DNA from: Deltaproteobacteria bacterium
GTDB lineage: Bacteria; Desulfobacterota; Deferrisomatia; Deferrisomatales; JACRMM01
Reading direction: 5' to 3'
Length of the DNA stretch: 64,000 bases
Assembly (NCBI GenBank): GCA_016214985.1
Contig: JACRMM010000014.1
Span: 265,293 to 329,292 of the forward strand
The position numbers and the translations under genes are program-made. Shown here piece after piece: positions 17,558 to 26,671 of this stretch. The notes under the pieces were generated by a model that saw only the letters and a list, made by a program, of their open reading frames with translations, ran no database searches and had not been told where the DNA came from. Position 1 is the first letter of the stretch. Each line of letters opens with the position of its first letter.

Positions 17558-17959
17558 ATGAGGTTCATCATAGGTTTCGTGATCCTGGCCGCGGCGCTGG
17601 CCTGGGGGGCCGCGAAGGCGGCTGCGGGCGGTTCAGTCCGGGAACAACGGATGCTGGTGGCGGAAGCAGACCTGTTCCAGCAGAGGAAGGATGCGTACGT
17701 GGTCGAAACGGGCAATCTCATCGCCGATCTTGCTCAGCAGGCCGCGAGGCTCTCGGCGATCGAGCCTGGGTCTGAGGGGCATGAGACGTTCCAATCCGCG
17801 CGCCAGGGGTTCGACGCGGCCCTGGCGACGGCGAGGCAGAAGCTCGACGCACTGCGCGCCGCGCCCCTTCAGGAAGCCCTGGACCTGATTCCCGATGTGG
17901 ACGCCGCGATCAACGATCTGAAGGCCGCCTTCGAGCGTCTGCTCGCCTCGGCGCCGTGA
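17558..17959 (+). CDS. Hypothetical exported or membrane-anchored helical protein
   Basis: A 133-residue protein starting at ATG 17558, eight bases after GAGGA. The N-terminus is hydrophobic and Ala-rich (residues 3-25), either a signal peptide or a membrane anchor. The rest looks almost wholly helical, with heptad-like spacing ('DLAQQAARLSAI', 'ALATARQKLDALRAAPLQEALDLIPDVDAAINDLKAAF'). No cysteines and no catalytic motif are seen. It is divergent from the PhnD-like gene (210 bases apart) and 202 bases upstream of miaB, so it may be a single-gene unit. I do not recognise a family. Confidence 0.65.
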   Translation: MRFIIGFVILAAALAWGAAKAAAGGSVREQRMLVAEADLFQQRKDAYVVETGNLIADLAQQAARLSAIEPGSEGHETFQSARQGFDAALATARQKLDALRAAPLQEALDLIPDVDAAINDLKAAFERLLASAP

Positions 17960-18161
17960 GAGGGCCCAGCCCCGCGGGCACCCGGTGCGCGGTCACGCCC
18001 GAGTGCGGAGCGGCGTCGGCAGGGGGGAGCGCGGCGTGGGTTTCGCCGTGAGAAGGGCCGGTCCGCTTTGTCTCGCCCATGGATCGCGGCCGCGCTGTCC
18101 GGTTCCCTCCGGCCCACCGGCTGGGGTATCATCCGCCGGACTCCCCTTCGCGAGGACCATC

Positions 18162-19511
18162 TTGGAAAGCCTTTCGTTCTTCATCCAGACCTTCGGCTGC
18201 CAGATGAACGACCACGAGTCGGGTGTCCTGGCGCACCTGCTCGAAGGTGCCGGGTACCGGGAGGTGCCGGACCCCGCCGAGGCGGACGTCATCCTGGTCA
18301 ACACCTGCGCGATCCGCGAAAAGGCCGAGCAGAAAGTGTACTCCCAGCTGGGCCGGTACCGGTCCCTGAAGGAGAGCCGGCCCGGGCTGGTCCTGGCGGT
18401 CGGCGGGTGCATGGCGCAGTCCGAAGGGCGCCGGGTGCTGAGCAGGGCGCCGTTCGTGGACCTGGTGTTCGGGACGCATGCGCTCATGGACGTGCCGTCC
18501 CTTCTCGGGCGCGTTCGGGAGCAGCGCCGGCGAATCGTCGCAACGGAGGTTTCGTCGGATCCCTCCCGGGTCGAGGCGCTCTATGCCCACAGCCGAGGCC
18601 TTGGCCTCAAAGCCTTCGTGACCGTGATGCACGGGTGCGACAACTTCTGCGCTTACTGCGTGGTGCCCCACGTGCGCGGTCGAGAGATGTCGCGGCCAGC
18701 CTCGGAGATCGTCGCGGAGGTCGAGCGCCTGAGCGCCGAGGGAGTCGTGGAGGTGACGCTGCTTGGGCAGAACGTCAACTCTTACGGGCAGAAGCCTCAG
18801 GGCGACACGAGCTTCGCCGAGCTGGTGCGCCGGGTCGCGGCCGTCGAGGGTGTTCGGCGGATCCGGTTCACCACGAGCCACCCCAAGGACCTGTCCGAGG
18901 ACCTGATCACCCTGTTCGCCGAAGAAACAAAGCTGATGCCCCACATCCACCTGCCGCTCCAGTCCGGCTCCGACCGGATCCTTCGCGCCATGAACCGCGG
19001 CTACACGTCGGCGCACTACCGGGCGCTCGTGGAGAAGCTTCGACGGATCGTTCCGGGCATCGCCGTCACCTCCGACCTCATCGTGGGTTTCCCGGGAGAG
19101 ACAGAGGGAGACTTCGAGGCGACCCTCCGCGTGATGGCCGAAATCGTCTTCGACAATCTCTTCAGCTTCAAGTTCTCGCCGCGGCCCCGTACCGCGGCCG
19201 CGGCGATGATCGACGCCCTGCCGGCCGGCGTGAAGGAGGAGCGCCTTCAACGGCTCCAGGCCCTTCAGCGGGAGCACACTCTGCAGCGCAATCAGGAGCT
19301 CGTCGGGCGGATCTGCACCGTTCTGGTCGAGGGCGCGAGCCGCGTGGGAGGGGCCCAGTGGACCGGCCGCACCCCGGAAAACAAGATCGTGAACTTCCCG
19401 GGACCGGGAGTGGGCGTCGGGGAAGAACTCGCCGTGCGCATCGCGGGCGCGAGGATCAACTCCTTGGTTGGCGAACTCGCCGGAGCGGAGGCGCCGTGTA
19501 CGTGCAAATGA
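18162..19511 (+). CDS. miaB: tRNA-2-methylthio-N6-dimethylallyladenosine synthase MiaB
   Basis: A 449-residue radical-SAM methylthiotransferase. The likely start is TTG 18162, directly before the conserved 'FFIQTFGCQMNDHESG'; no ATG or GTG is available there. The first Fe-S cluster Cys residues are in 'FGCQMN', 'NTCAIREKAE' and 'GGCMAQ'. The radical-SAM triad is in 'HGCDNFCAYCVVP' (about residues 160-172). A TRAM domain closes the protein. MiaB adds the methylthio group to i6A37 in tRNAs reading UNN codons. It overlaps the next gene by 16 bases if that starts at GTG 19496. Confidence 0.95.
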   Translation: MESLSFFIQTFGCQMNDHESGVLAHLLEGAGYREVPDPAEADVILVNTCAIREKAEQKVYSQLGRYRSLKESRPGLVLAVGGCMAQSEGRRVLSRAPFVDLVFGTHALMDVPSLLGRVREQRRRIVATEVSSDPSRVEALYAHSRGLGLKAFVTVMHGCDNFCAYCVVPHVRGREMSRPASEIVAEVERLSAEGVVEVTLLGQNVNSYGQKPQGDTSFAELVRRVAAVEGVRRIRFTTSHPKDLSEDLITLFAEETKLMPHIHLPLQSGSDRILRAMNRGYTSAHYRALVEKLRRIVPGIAVTSDLIVGFPGETEGDFEATLRVMAEIVFDNLFSFKFSPRPRTAAAAMIDALPAGVKEERLQRLQALQREHTLQRNQELVGRICTVLVEGASRVGGAQWTGRTPENKIVNFPGPGVGVGEELAVRIAGARINSLVGELAGAEAPCTCK

Positions 19512-19990
19512 AGGTTACAGGACTCGTGCTCGATCCCGCGTCCAAGAGCCCGGTGGTGTTGCTCACGGACGGGCAGGGGGAGCACAGGCTCCCGATCTGG
19601 ATCGGGCCCCTGGAAGCCGCGTCGATCGCGTATGCCCTCGAGGGGGTCGAGCCGCCTCGGCCTCTGACGCACGACCTCCTGAAGATGCTCCTCGACGAGC
19701 TGGGCGCGAGCGTTCCCCGCATCGACATCGACTCTCTCGAGGACAACGTCTTCCACGCCAAGATCCACCTCCAGGTCCCTGGCGGCGCGAGACGCCTCGT
19801 GGACTGCCGGCCCTCCGACGCCCTCGCTCTGGCCCTGCGAGTCGAAGCCGACGTCTTCGCGGAGGAGGGGGTGCTCCGGCGCGCCCGATCGGTGGAGGTG
19901 GAGGGCGGCGCCGGAGCGCAGCAGTCGGACGCCTGGAAGGAGTTCCTGGAGGGACTGGACCCCGATGCCTTCGGCAAGTACAAGATGTAG
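19496..19990 (+). CDS. Bifunctional nuclease family protein (DUF151)
   Basis: A 164-residue protein. I place the start at GTG 19496 because 'YVQMKVTGLVLDP' matches the usual family N-terminus; ATG 19508, which forms an ATGA overlap with the miaB stop, is the alternative. The DUF151/BFN core is clear: 'SPVVLLTDGQGEHRLPIWIGPLEAASIAYALEGVEPPRPLTHDLLKMLLDELGA' and 'RRLVDCRPSDALALALRVEADVFAEEGVL'. Plant homologues show DNase and RNase activity; the bacterial role is not settled. The C-terminal 30 residues are family-specific. The miaB/BFN overlap is typical of deltaproteobacterial-type genomes. Confidence 0.9.
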   Translation: MYVQMKVTGLVLDPASKSPVVLLTDGQGEHRLPIWIGPLEAASIAYALEGVEPPRPLTHDLLKMLLDELGASVPRIDIDSLEDNVFHAKIHLQVPGGARRLVDCRPSDALALALRVEADVFAEEGVLRRARSVEVEGGAGAQQSDAWKEFLEGLDPDAFGKYKM

Positions 19991-20020
19991 GGCGTTTCGC
20001 ACGATAGGAAGAGGTTCCCA

Positions 20021-21004
20021 ATGGACACCGCACAGTGGCTGGATCGAAACCGCTTCGGCGAGGCGTTCGCGAACCCGTCGGCGGATGCCGACGGGTGCCA
20101 GCCAGCCCCCCATCGGCTCCAGGAGGTCCTCGACAAGATCCCCTCGGAGGTCGTGGAGCGCTTCTCCGGGTGCGGATCGCCGATCCCCGAGGCGATCGAA
20201 GGGCGACGCATCCTCGATCTCGGCTGCGGGACCGGCCGCGACGTGTACCTGTGCGCCGCGCTCGCCGGGCCGGCCGGCTTCGTGATGGGGGTGGACCGGG
20301 CCGAGCCCCTTCTCGCGGTTGCGCGCCGTCACGTCGAGGCAACGATGGAGGCGCTGGGCCATCCCGAGCCCAACGTCGCCTTCCGGAAGGGCAGGATCGA
20401 ATACCTCGACGAGGCCGGACTCGAGGATGAGGGCTTCGACGTCGTGATCTCCAATCGGGCCCTCAACCTGGTGCCGGACAAGCTGCGGGTGTTGCGGGAG
20501 GTGCACCGGGTGCTCAAGAGCGGCGGCGAGTTCTACTTCGCTGACGTTTACGCCGACCGCCGTCTTCCCGGAGACGTGGCACAGGACGCCGAGGTGGGTC
20601 GGGAGAAGCTGGGCGGAGCGCTGTACGTGGGCGACGTCGTCCGGATGGCCCGCCGGGCCGGCTTCACGGACCCGCGGATCGTGGCTCGCAACCCTCTGCG
20701 GCTCGCTCGCCCGGACCTCCAGGCGCGCCTGGGCGGGGTGCTCTTCTGGGCGGTGACCTTCCGGCTGTTCAAGATCCAGGAACTCGAGGACGGAGAGGAG
20801 GACTACGGTCAGGCAGCGCTCTACCGAGGAACGATCCCGGGGTGCGCCCACCACTTCCTGCTCGACTCCGACAACGCCTTCGAGGCGGGCTGCAGCCGGC
20901 GCGTGGGCGGAAACACCGCCCTCATCGTCCAGACCTCGCGGTTCTCCCCGCACTTCCGGCTGCTGGGATCGCGGTCCCGGCACTTCGGACCCTTCACCGC
21001 CTGA
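20021..21004 (+). CDS. ArsM-like class I SAM methyltransferase lacking the catalytic cysteines
   Basis: A 327-residue methyltransferase. The N-terminal 'FSGCGSPIPEAIEGRRILDLGCGTGRDVYL' (residues 48-77) is the arsenite-methyltransferase (ArsM/AS3MT) signature joined to SAM motif I. The family architecture continues: 'DVVISNRALNLVPDKLRVLREVHRVLKSGGEFYFADVY'. In ArsM two further Cys bind arsenic: one in an N-C-V-x-N-L segment and one before a G-G-A-L segment. Here these read 'SNRALNL' and 'EKLGGAL', with no Cys. So the fold is ArsM-like but arsenite methylation is unlikely. The substrate is unknown. No ars genes are near. It converges with the EEP-family gene. Confidence 0.8.
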   Translation: MDTAQWLDRNRFGEAFANPSADADGCQPAPHRLQEVLDKIPSEVVERFSGCGSPIPEAIEGRRILDLGCGTGRDVYLCAALAGPAGFVMGVDRAEPLLAVARRHVEATMEALGHPEPNVAFRKGRIEYLDEAGLEDEGFDVVISNRALNLVPDKLRVLREVHRVLKSGGEFYFADVYADRRLPGDVAQDAEVGREKLGGALYVGDVVRMARRAGFTDPRIVARNPLRLARPDLQARLGGVLFWAVTFRLFKIQELEDGEEDYGQAALYRGTIPGCAHHFLLDSDNAFEAGCSRRVGGNTALIVQTSRFSPHFRLLGSRSRHFGPFTA

Positions 21005-21035
21005 GCGGGCCTCCGCCGTCATAGGGGGGCAACCC

Positions 21036-21995
21036 TCACAATTTGAGCGTCACGACGAAGGGCGCATGATCCGAGCCGCAGACGAACGGGTCTGGTGCCC
21101 AGCCTCGGTCTGCCTCGGCGGCAGGGAGGGGACCCTCGGCTGCCTCGTTGAGGTCCTCGTTGAGCACTCGTGCGCTCACGAAGCGAGGCATCAGACCTCG
21201 CGACAGAAAGATGTGGTCGAGCATCTCCCGATGGCCTCGGAAGATGTGGGTGAACCGAAGGTCGCGGGGGATGGCGAGCTCGCAGGGCACGAGCTCTTGG
21301 GACGTGAGGCGTGGGGCGCCGGCGGACCGAGCGTCGCCGCGCACGATGCGAACTCCTTCAGAGTCGAGGGTGTCGTTGAAGTCACCCAGCACGGCCAGGC
21401 AAGCGTCCGGGTTCTCCGTTAAATGTCGGTCCACGACCCGGCGAACCTCCACGGCCTGGGCGAGCCGCTTGATCTCGCTGACCAGGCGCCCTTCGCCAAC
21501 CTGGGCCAAGGACTCCCACCGGGCCTCTCCGCTCTCGCTGCCGATGGGGGAGGGGATCTTCGACTTCCAGTGGAGCACGACGAGGTAGATCTCCAACCCC
21601 GGGAGACACCAGCGGACCTCGAGAACGGGCCGGCTGAATGCCCCTTGGACCCGGATCGTTAGCCCGCTCTTCCGGTCGGCCGCGCGCAGGTCGGCGCGCG
21701 TCGCCACGGCCGCCGGATCCCGCAGCGGGTAGCGCGAAAGCACGCCGATCCGCAGCGGGCTGGGCCCGCCGTCGTCGGCTACCGCGATATGTGGGTACCC
21801 GAGACCCTCGACGAGCGCCGGTAGGAGCGACGGGTCCAGCAGCTCCTGAAAGGCCACCGCATCGGCGTCCAGCCGGCGAAGCATGGCGCGCAGTGCGGTC
21901 AGGTGGACCGGGAGCCAGGCTCGCACCGCCTCCGTGTCTTCGTCGGGCCGAAGACCCAGGTTCTCCAGGTTGAAGGTCGCGAGCCGGAGGTCCAC
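21036..21995 (-). CDS. Endonuclease/exonuclease/phosphatase (EEP) family protein
   Basis: A 319-residue protein from GTG 21995. It opens 'LRLATFNLENLGL' (metal-binding Asn), continues 'ADAVAFQELLDPSLLPALV' (catalytic Glu), and later shows 'CLAVLGDFNDTLDSEGV' (the G-D-F-N-D catalytic box) and 'GSDHAPFVVTLKL' at the C-terminus (the S-D-H box). All active-site motifs of the DNase I-like EEP superfamily are thus present. Substrates range from nucleic acids to phospholipids and inositol phosphates and cannot be told apart here. There is no signal peptide. It follows the TlpA-like gene by 12 bases on the same strand and is probably co-transcribed. Confidence 0.88.
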   Translation of the reverse strand: MDLRLATFNLENLGLRPDEDTEAVRAWLPVHLTALRAMLRRLDADAVAFQELLDPSLLPALVEGLGYPHIAVADDGGPSPLRIGVLSRYPLRDPAAVATRADLRAADRKSGLTIRVQGAFSRPVLEVRWCLPGLEIYLVVLHWKSKIPSPIGSESGEARWESLAQVGEGRLVSEIKRLAQAVEVRRVVDRHLTENPDACLAVLGDFNDTLDSEGVRIVRGDARSAGAPRLTSQELVPCELAIPRDLRFTHIFRGHREMLDHIFLSRGLMPRFVSARVLNEDLNEAAEGPLPAAEADRGWAPDPFVCGSDHAPFVVTLKL

Positions 21996-22007
21996 GGTTG
22001 CTCCGAA

Positions 22008-22517
22008 TCACCGGGCCCGAAGGGCCCGCTCGAGCGCCTGCAGCAGTTGTGGCGCGTCCAGGTACTGGGAGTCGAGGCGCACCGCGCCTTTGGGGTCCAC
22101 GAGGAAGAGCCGTGGGATCACGCTGAGACCGTAGCTCGGGAGCGTATCGCCCGTGGCGTCGAGCAGGATCACGCCGCGGTACGCGCGCGGGTGTGCCTTC
22201 ACGTCCGCGCGTACGGCACCGGCGGCCTCGCGGAGAAATACCTCGACCACGCGCACGTCCATCTTCTGGAGCTCCGCGGCGAGCTTGTTGATCTCGACCA
22301 CCTCGTCTCCGCACCGGGGGCACCAGGTGGTGCCGAACTTCAAGAGTGTCCACGCCGCGCCCGCCTCCAAGAGCCGGCGGGGCTTTCCGTCCAGGTCCAC
22401 GAGCGCGACATCCGGCGCCTGGCTCCCAAGGCCCTCGTAGACCCCTTGGGGCGGGGCTCGAAACCCCATCGTGAGCGCAGCGAGCAGCAGCAAGGGGACG
22501 AGCGTCTTCAGGGTCAC
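22008..22517 (-). CDS. TlpA-like thiol-disulfide oxidoreductase
   Basis: A 169-residue protein from GTG 22517. Residues 1-20 form a hydrophobic signal peptide or anchor, followed by an AhpC/TSA-Redoxin domain: 'GSQAPDVALVDLDGKPRRLLEAG' and 'FGTTWCPRCGDEVVEINKLA', with the redox pair at Cys66 and Cys69 (CPRC), and the cis-Pro loop in 'SVIPRLFLVDPKG'. It is expected in the periplasm, reducing disulfides of exported proteins, including apocytochromes before haem ligation. The many CxxCH proteins encoded in this window fit that role, but the link is inference. Its stop is 12 bases from the EEP-family start. Confidence 0.9.
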   Translation of the reverse strand: MTLKTLVPLLLLAALTMGFRAPPQGVYEGLGSQAPDVALVDLDGKPRRLLEAGAAWTLLKFGTTWCPRCGDEVVEINKLAAELQKMDVRVVEVFLREAAGAVRADVKAHPRAYRGVILLDATGDTLPSYGLSVIPRLFLVDPKGAVRLDSQYLDAPQLLQALERALRAR

Positions 22518-22605
22518 GGGATCTCCTCCGGAGCACGCGTGAAGAGAGCGTCGAGGCGGCGCGTGCCTGCGAGCGGTTGGACGAGACGAAGGCCCCGCGG
22601 CCCGC

Positions 22606-23001
22606 TCACCCGCGCGCCACGACGACGTGAACCGTGCGCTGCCGGGGCCCGTCGAACTCGGCCAGGAACAGGCCCTGCCAGGTACCGAGGACCAACCGGC
22701 CTCCGCTCACCGGGACCGTGACGCTCGAGCCCAGGAGGCTGGTCTTGATGTGGGCGTCCGAGTTGCCCTCGACGTGGCGGTAGGGCCCCCTGTGGGGCAC
22801 CGCCCCGGCCAGGAAGGCGAGCAGGTCTCGCGCCACGTCCGGGTCCGCACTCTCGTTGAGCGTCACGCCGGCGGTCGTGTGGGGCACGCAAACCACACAC
22901 AGGCCCTCCGCCACGCCGGCGTCGGACACGAGGCGGGCCACCTGCGGGGTCACGTCCACGAGGCACTCCCGCTCGGGCGTGCGAACCGGAAACGACGTCA
23001 T
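22606..23001 (-). CDS. YjbQ family protein (secondary thiamine-phosphate synthase type)
   Basis: A 131-residue protein from ATG 23001 (GTG at 23010 is an alternative). Conserved YjbQ/UPF0047 blocks: 'RECLVDVTPQVARLVSDAGVAEGLCVVCVPHTTAGVTLNESADPDVARDLL' with metal-type His and Glu, 'GNSDAHIKTSLLGSSVTVPVSGGRLVLGTWQGLFLAEFDGPR', and the C-terminal 'VHVVVARG'. Members assemble as trimers; weak thiamine-phosphate synthase activity has been reported for E. coli YjbQ, but the true role is not settled. It is divergent from eno by about 200 bases. No TPP riboswitch pattern was seen in that gap. Confidence 0.9.
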   Translation of the reverse strand: MTSFPVRTPERECLVDVTPQVARLVSDAGVAEGLCVVCVPHTTAGVTLNESADPDVARDLLAFLAGAVPHRGPYRHVEGNSDAHIKTSLLGSSVTVPVSGGRLVLGTWQGLFLAEFDGPRQRTVHVVVARG

Positions 23002-23092
23002 GAGTTCCACTCCGGGTCTCGCCAGAAGGCCAGGGGGAACCATAACACACCACCCGGTCACCAGAAAGGCCGATTTCCGGGCTTTTCCTTGA

Positions 23093-24493
<1,401 letters not shown>

Positions 24494-24552
24494 GCGGAGC
24501 CGAGGGCCGGACACGAACGAACGACAGCGACCCCTCACAGGAGATCCGGATC

Positions 24553-24972
24553 ATGGTCATGGAGAAGACGCTCGCGATCATCAAACCCGACGCCACCGCC
24601 CGCAACATCACGGGAAAGATCCTCTCCCGGATCGAAGAGGAGGGGTTCACGGTCAAGGCCATGAAGAGGGTGCGGCTCGCCAGGGCCGACGCCGAATGCT
24701 TCTACGCCGTCCACCGGGAGCGGCCCTTCTATGGGAGCCTCACCTCGTTCATGTCGAGCGGTCCGGTCGTCGTGCTCTGCCTCGAGCGGGAGGGCGCGAT
24801 CGCGAAGTGGCGCGAGGTGATGGGAGCGACAAACCCCGCGAACGCGGCCGAGGGCACGATTCGCAAGCTCTACGCCGTGGACCTCGAGCGCAACTCCGTC
24901 CACGGGTCTGACGCACCGGAGACGGCGGCCGTCGAGGTAGCCTTCTTCTTCAGCGGCCTGGAGCTGGTCTGA
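24553..24972 (+). CDS. ndk: Nucleoside diphosphate kinase
   Basis: A 139-residue NDK starting at ATG 24553, ten bases after AGGAG (24539-24543); ATG 24559 is possible but spaced worse. It shows '[28 protein letters not shown]' (nucleotide-binding Lys), '[19 protein letters not shown]', and the active-site His in '[21 protein letters not shown]'. It transfers the gamma phosphate between nucleoside di- and triphosphates through a phosphohistidine, balancing NTP and dNTP pools. It is placed after eno and before a 13-bp perfect hairpin at 24999-25030. Confidence 0.96.
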   Translation: MVMEKTLAIIKPDATARNITGKILSRIEEEGFTVKAMKRVRLARADAECFYAVHRERPFYGSLTSFMSSGPVVVLCLEREGAIAKWREVMGATNPANAAEGTIRKLYAVDLERNSVHGSDAPETAAVEVAFFFSGLELV

Positions 24973-24998
24973 CGACGTCGGCAGGTCGAGGTCCGAGA

Positions 24999-25030
24999 CG
25001 ACGATCGGCCCGACCTCGGGCCGATCGTCG
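24999..25030 (+). terminator. Perfect hairpin after eno-ndk, candidate terminator
   Basis: A 13-bp perfect stem (24999-25011 with 25018-25030) and a 6-base loop lie 26 bases after the ndk stop. No T-run follows, so it may stall transcription, act with Rho, or protect mRNA 3' ends rather than be a classic intrinsic terminator. Confidence 0.55.
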
Positions 25031-25194
25031 CATGGACTTCGTTACAGAACCACTACGGCAGCAGGGCGGCTTCGGGCAGGGCTGACTTCGGGCGGCGCGA
25101 TGCGACAGTTGCGGCGCTGGAGGAGCTCGCACCGCAGTTCGAAGTCCTCGGGGCGTTCGCAGTGGTTGGACCGCTTCTCGGGCGCCGAGGTGGG

Positions 25195-25977
25195 TTACGG
25201 CTTCGGCGGCGCGGGTTTGTCCATACCCATCCCCATGCCAGGGGGCATGCCTCGAGGCATGCCGGCGGGCATGCCTCGAGGCGCGGTCATTCGGACCGGA
25301 TCCTCGGCAATGGCCGACTTCGCGTCCGTCCCGTAACCCGTCAGCTCCATGATCGTGCTCTCGGTTTCGGAGCGAACCACTCCGAAGGGGCGCACCTCGG
25401 GGTTGAAGTCGGAGGTGGCGAGGACCTTCCCGTCCGAGCCGACGATCTTGCGCTCCGTCGTCTTCAACGTGCCCGCAGGGACCTTGACGTCGCGCTCCCC
25501 CACCTCCTCTACCCGTACCGTGTCCGCGCCACCGGCGGGCACGCCGCTTCGGCGCTCGAACATCATGGCGGCCATCTTTCGCCCCATGACCACGAAGTCC
25601 CGGGGCATCTCCTGGGCGGGCTGGTCGCCGCTCTTGATGATCTGGCGCTGGATGTTGTCGGGGTCGTTGGGGTTGCCCTTGACGAGCATCTTGATGACGA
25701 CCCGGCTTCCGGCGTCTTCGTTGACGACCTCGTACCAATAGGAGTCCCCCTCCTGGCCGACGATGGCGGTACGCATCTTCGACTTCTTGCCGGAGTCCTT
25801 GTCGGTCAGGTCGTACTCGGACCAGACTCCGGGCTGCGGGGTAAACGTTCCGAAGAACTTGGGTACGGTGCCCCCGCTTGTGCCGGGCATTTCGGCCCCG
25901 ATGACCGCACCGACTGCAGGGAGCACGAAGGCCAGCGCCAGAGCCAGAATCCAGTGGAAGCGGTCGATTCGGCCCAT
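25195..25977 (-). CDS. Hypothetical secreted protein with C-terminal Met-Pro-Gly repeat
   Basis: A 260-residue protein; the ATG at 25977 is preceded by AGGAGG. Residues 7-28 form a signal peptide. The mature part has beta-rich blocks: 'GVWSEYDLTDKDSGKKSKMRTAIVGQEGDSYWYEVV', 'SRVVIKMLVKGNPND', 'VKVPAGTLKTTERKIVG', resembling periplasmic or outer-membrane-lipoprotein-sorting-like hypotheticals, but no lipobox is seen. Residues ~233-255 are a repeat of M-P-x-G units (GMPAGMPRGMPPGMGMGM). The repeat makes a 20-bp perfect palindrome at 25244-25263. Met-rich tails often bind copper(I) or silver; that is a guess here. It stands alone between ndk and the divergent RsmD-like gene. Confidence 0.7.
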   Translation of the reverse strand: MGRIDRFHWILALALAFVLPAVGAVIGAEMPGTSGGTVPKFFGTFTPQPGVWSEYDLTDKDSGKKSKMRTAIVGQEGDSYWYEVVNEDAGSRVVIKMLVKGNPNDPDNIQRQIIKSGDQPAQEMPRDFVVMGRKMAAMMFERRSGVPAGGADTVRVEEVGERDVKVPAGTLKTTERKIVGSDGKVLATSDFNPEVRPFGVVRSETESTIMELTGYGTDAKSAIAEDPVRMTAPRGMPAGMPRGMPPGMGMGMDKPAPPKP

Positions 25978-26110
25978 GGGAGTCCTCCTGAGTGGGGGTG
26001 GCTGAGGATGGGGCGCACTGTACCAGTCGGCCGCCGGTGCGCAAGCACGGCCCTCCCCCCGGTTGCGATGATCGGCACGACACGTTGGGACCACACGAAG
26101 GGAGTCGCCG

Positions 26111-26671
26111 ATGGGGCAGGTGCGCATCACGTCCGGGACCTTGCGTGGCCGGGCCGTGGAGACCCCTGAGGGGGATGCGACCCGGCCGCTGCTCTCGCGC
26201 GTGCGCAAGAGCCTGGCCGATCTTCTCCGCCCGCGTCTGGCCGGGGCGCGGATCCTCGACCTCTTCGGCGGCTCCGGCGCGGTCGCCTTCGAGTTGTTGT
26301 CCAACGGCGCCCGGGAGGCGGTCGTGGTGGAACTCGCCGCCGGGGCGGCGCGGCTGATCGAGCACAACGCTGTCCGGTTGGGGGTCCCGATCACCGTGGT
26401 GGTCGGCGACGCACGCGTGCACGTGCCGTCCCTGGTTGACCGCGGGGAGCGCTTCGATGTCGTGGTCATCGCGCCACCCTATGGGTGCGGACTGCAGCAA
26501 GAAGTGCTCGAGGCGGTCGAGGTTCACGACGTGGTCGCGCCCGGGGGCGTGGCCGTTGTCCAACGCGATCGCTGCGAGCCGCCGGCGGAGCCGAGGGGCA
26601 GCCTTCGGTGGTCGCGAAGCCGTGCGTATGGGCGGACGGTGTTCGACTTCTACGAGACGTCTGGGCCGTGA
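26111..26671 (+). CDS. RsmD-like RNA/DNA guanine methyltransferase family protein
   Basis: A 186-residue class I methyltransferase. The N-terminal block 'VRITSGTLRGRAVETPEGDATRPLLSRVRKSLADLL' and the SAM motif 'ILDLFGGSGAVAFELLSNGA' match RsmD (16S rRNA m2G966 methyltransferase). The usual catalytic 'D-P-P-Y' is instead 'IAPPYGCGL', with the Asp replaced by Ala. RsmD homologues need this motif to position the guanine amino group, so activity or target may differ. The gene overlaps the amidohydrolase by four bases (GTGA at 26668). Assignment as an RsmD family member is firm; rsmD function is not. Confidence 0.82.
   Translation: MGQVRITSGTLRGRAVETPEGDATRPLLSRVRKSLADLLRPRLAGARILDLFGGSGAVAFELLSNGAREAVVVELAAGAARLIEHNAVRLGVPITVVVGDARVHVPSLVDRGERFDVVVIAPPYGCGLQQEVLEAVEVHDVVAPGGVAVVQRDRCEPPAEPRGSLRWSRSRAYGRTVFDFYETSGP

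Noticed and set aside
20021-21004. Arsenic resistance locus
   Set aside because: The methyltransferase lacks two key Cys and there is no arsR, arsC, arsB or acr3 nearby.
25244-25263. Perfect 20-bp palindrome as a regulatory site
   Set aside because: It is fully explained by the repeated Met-Pro-Arg-Gly codons of the secreted protein, so no regulatory role is needed.
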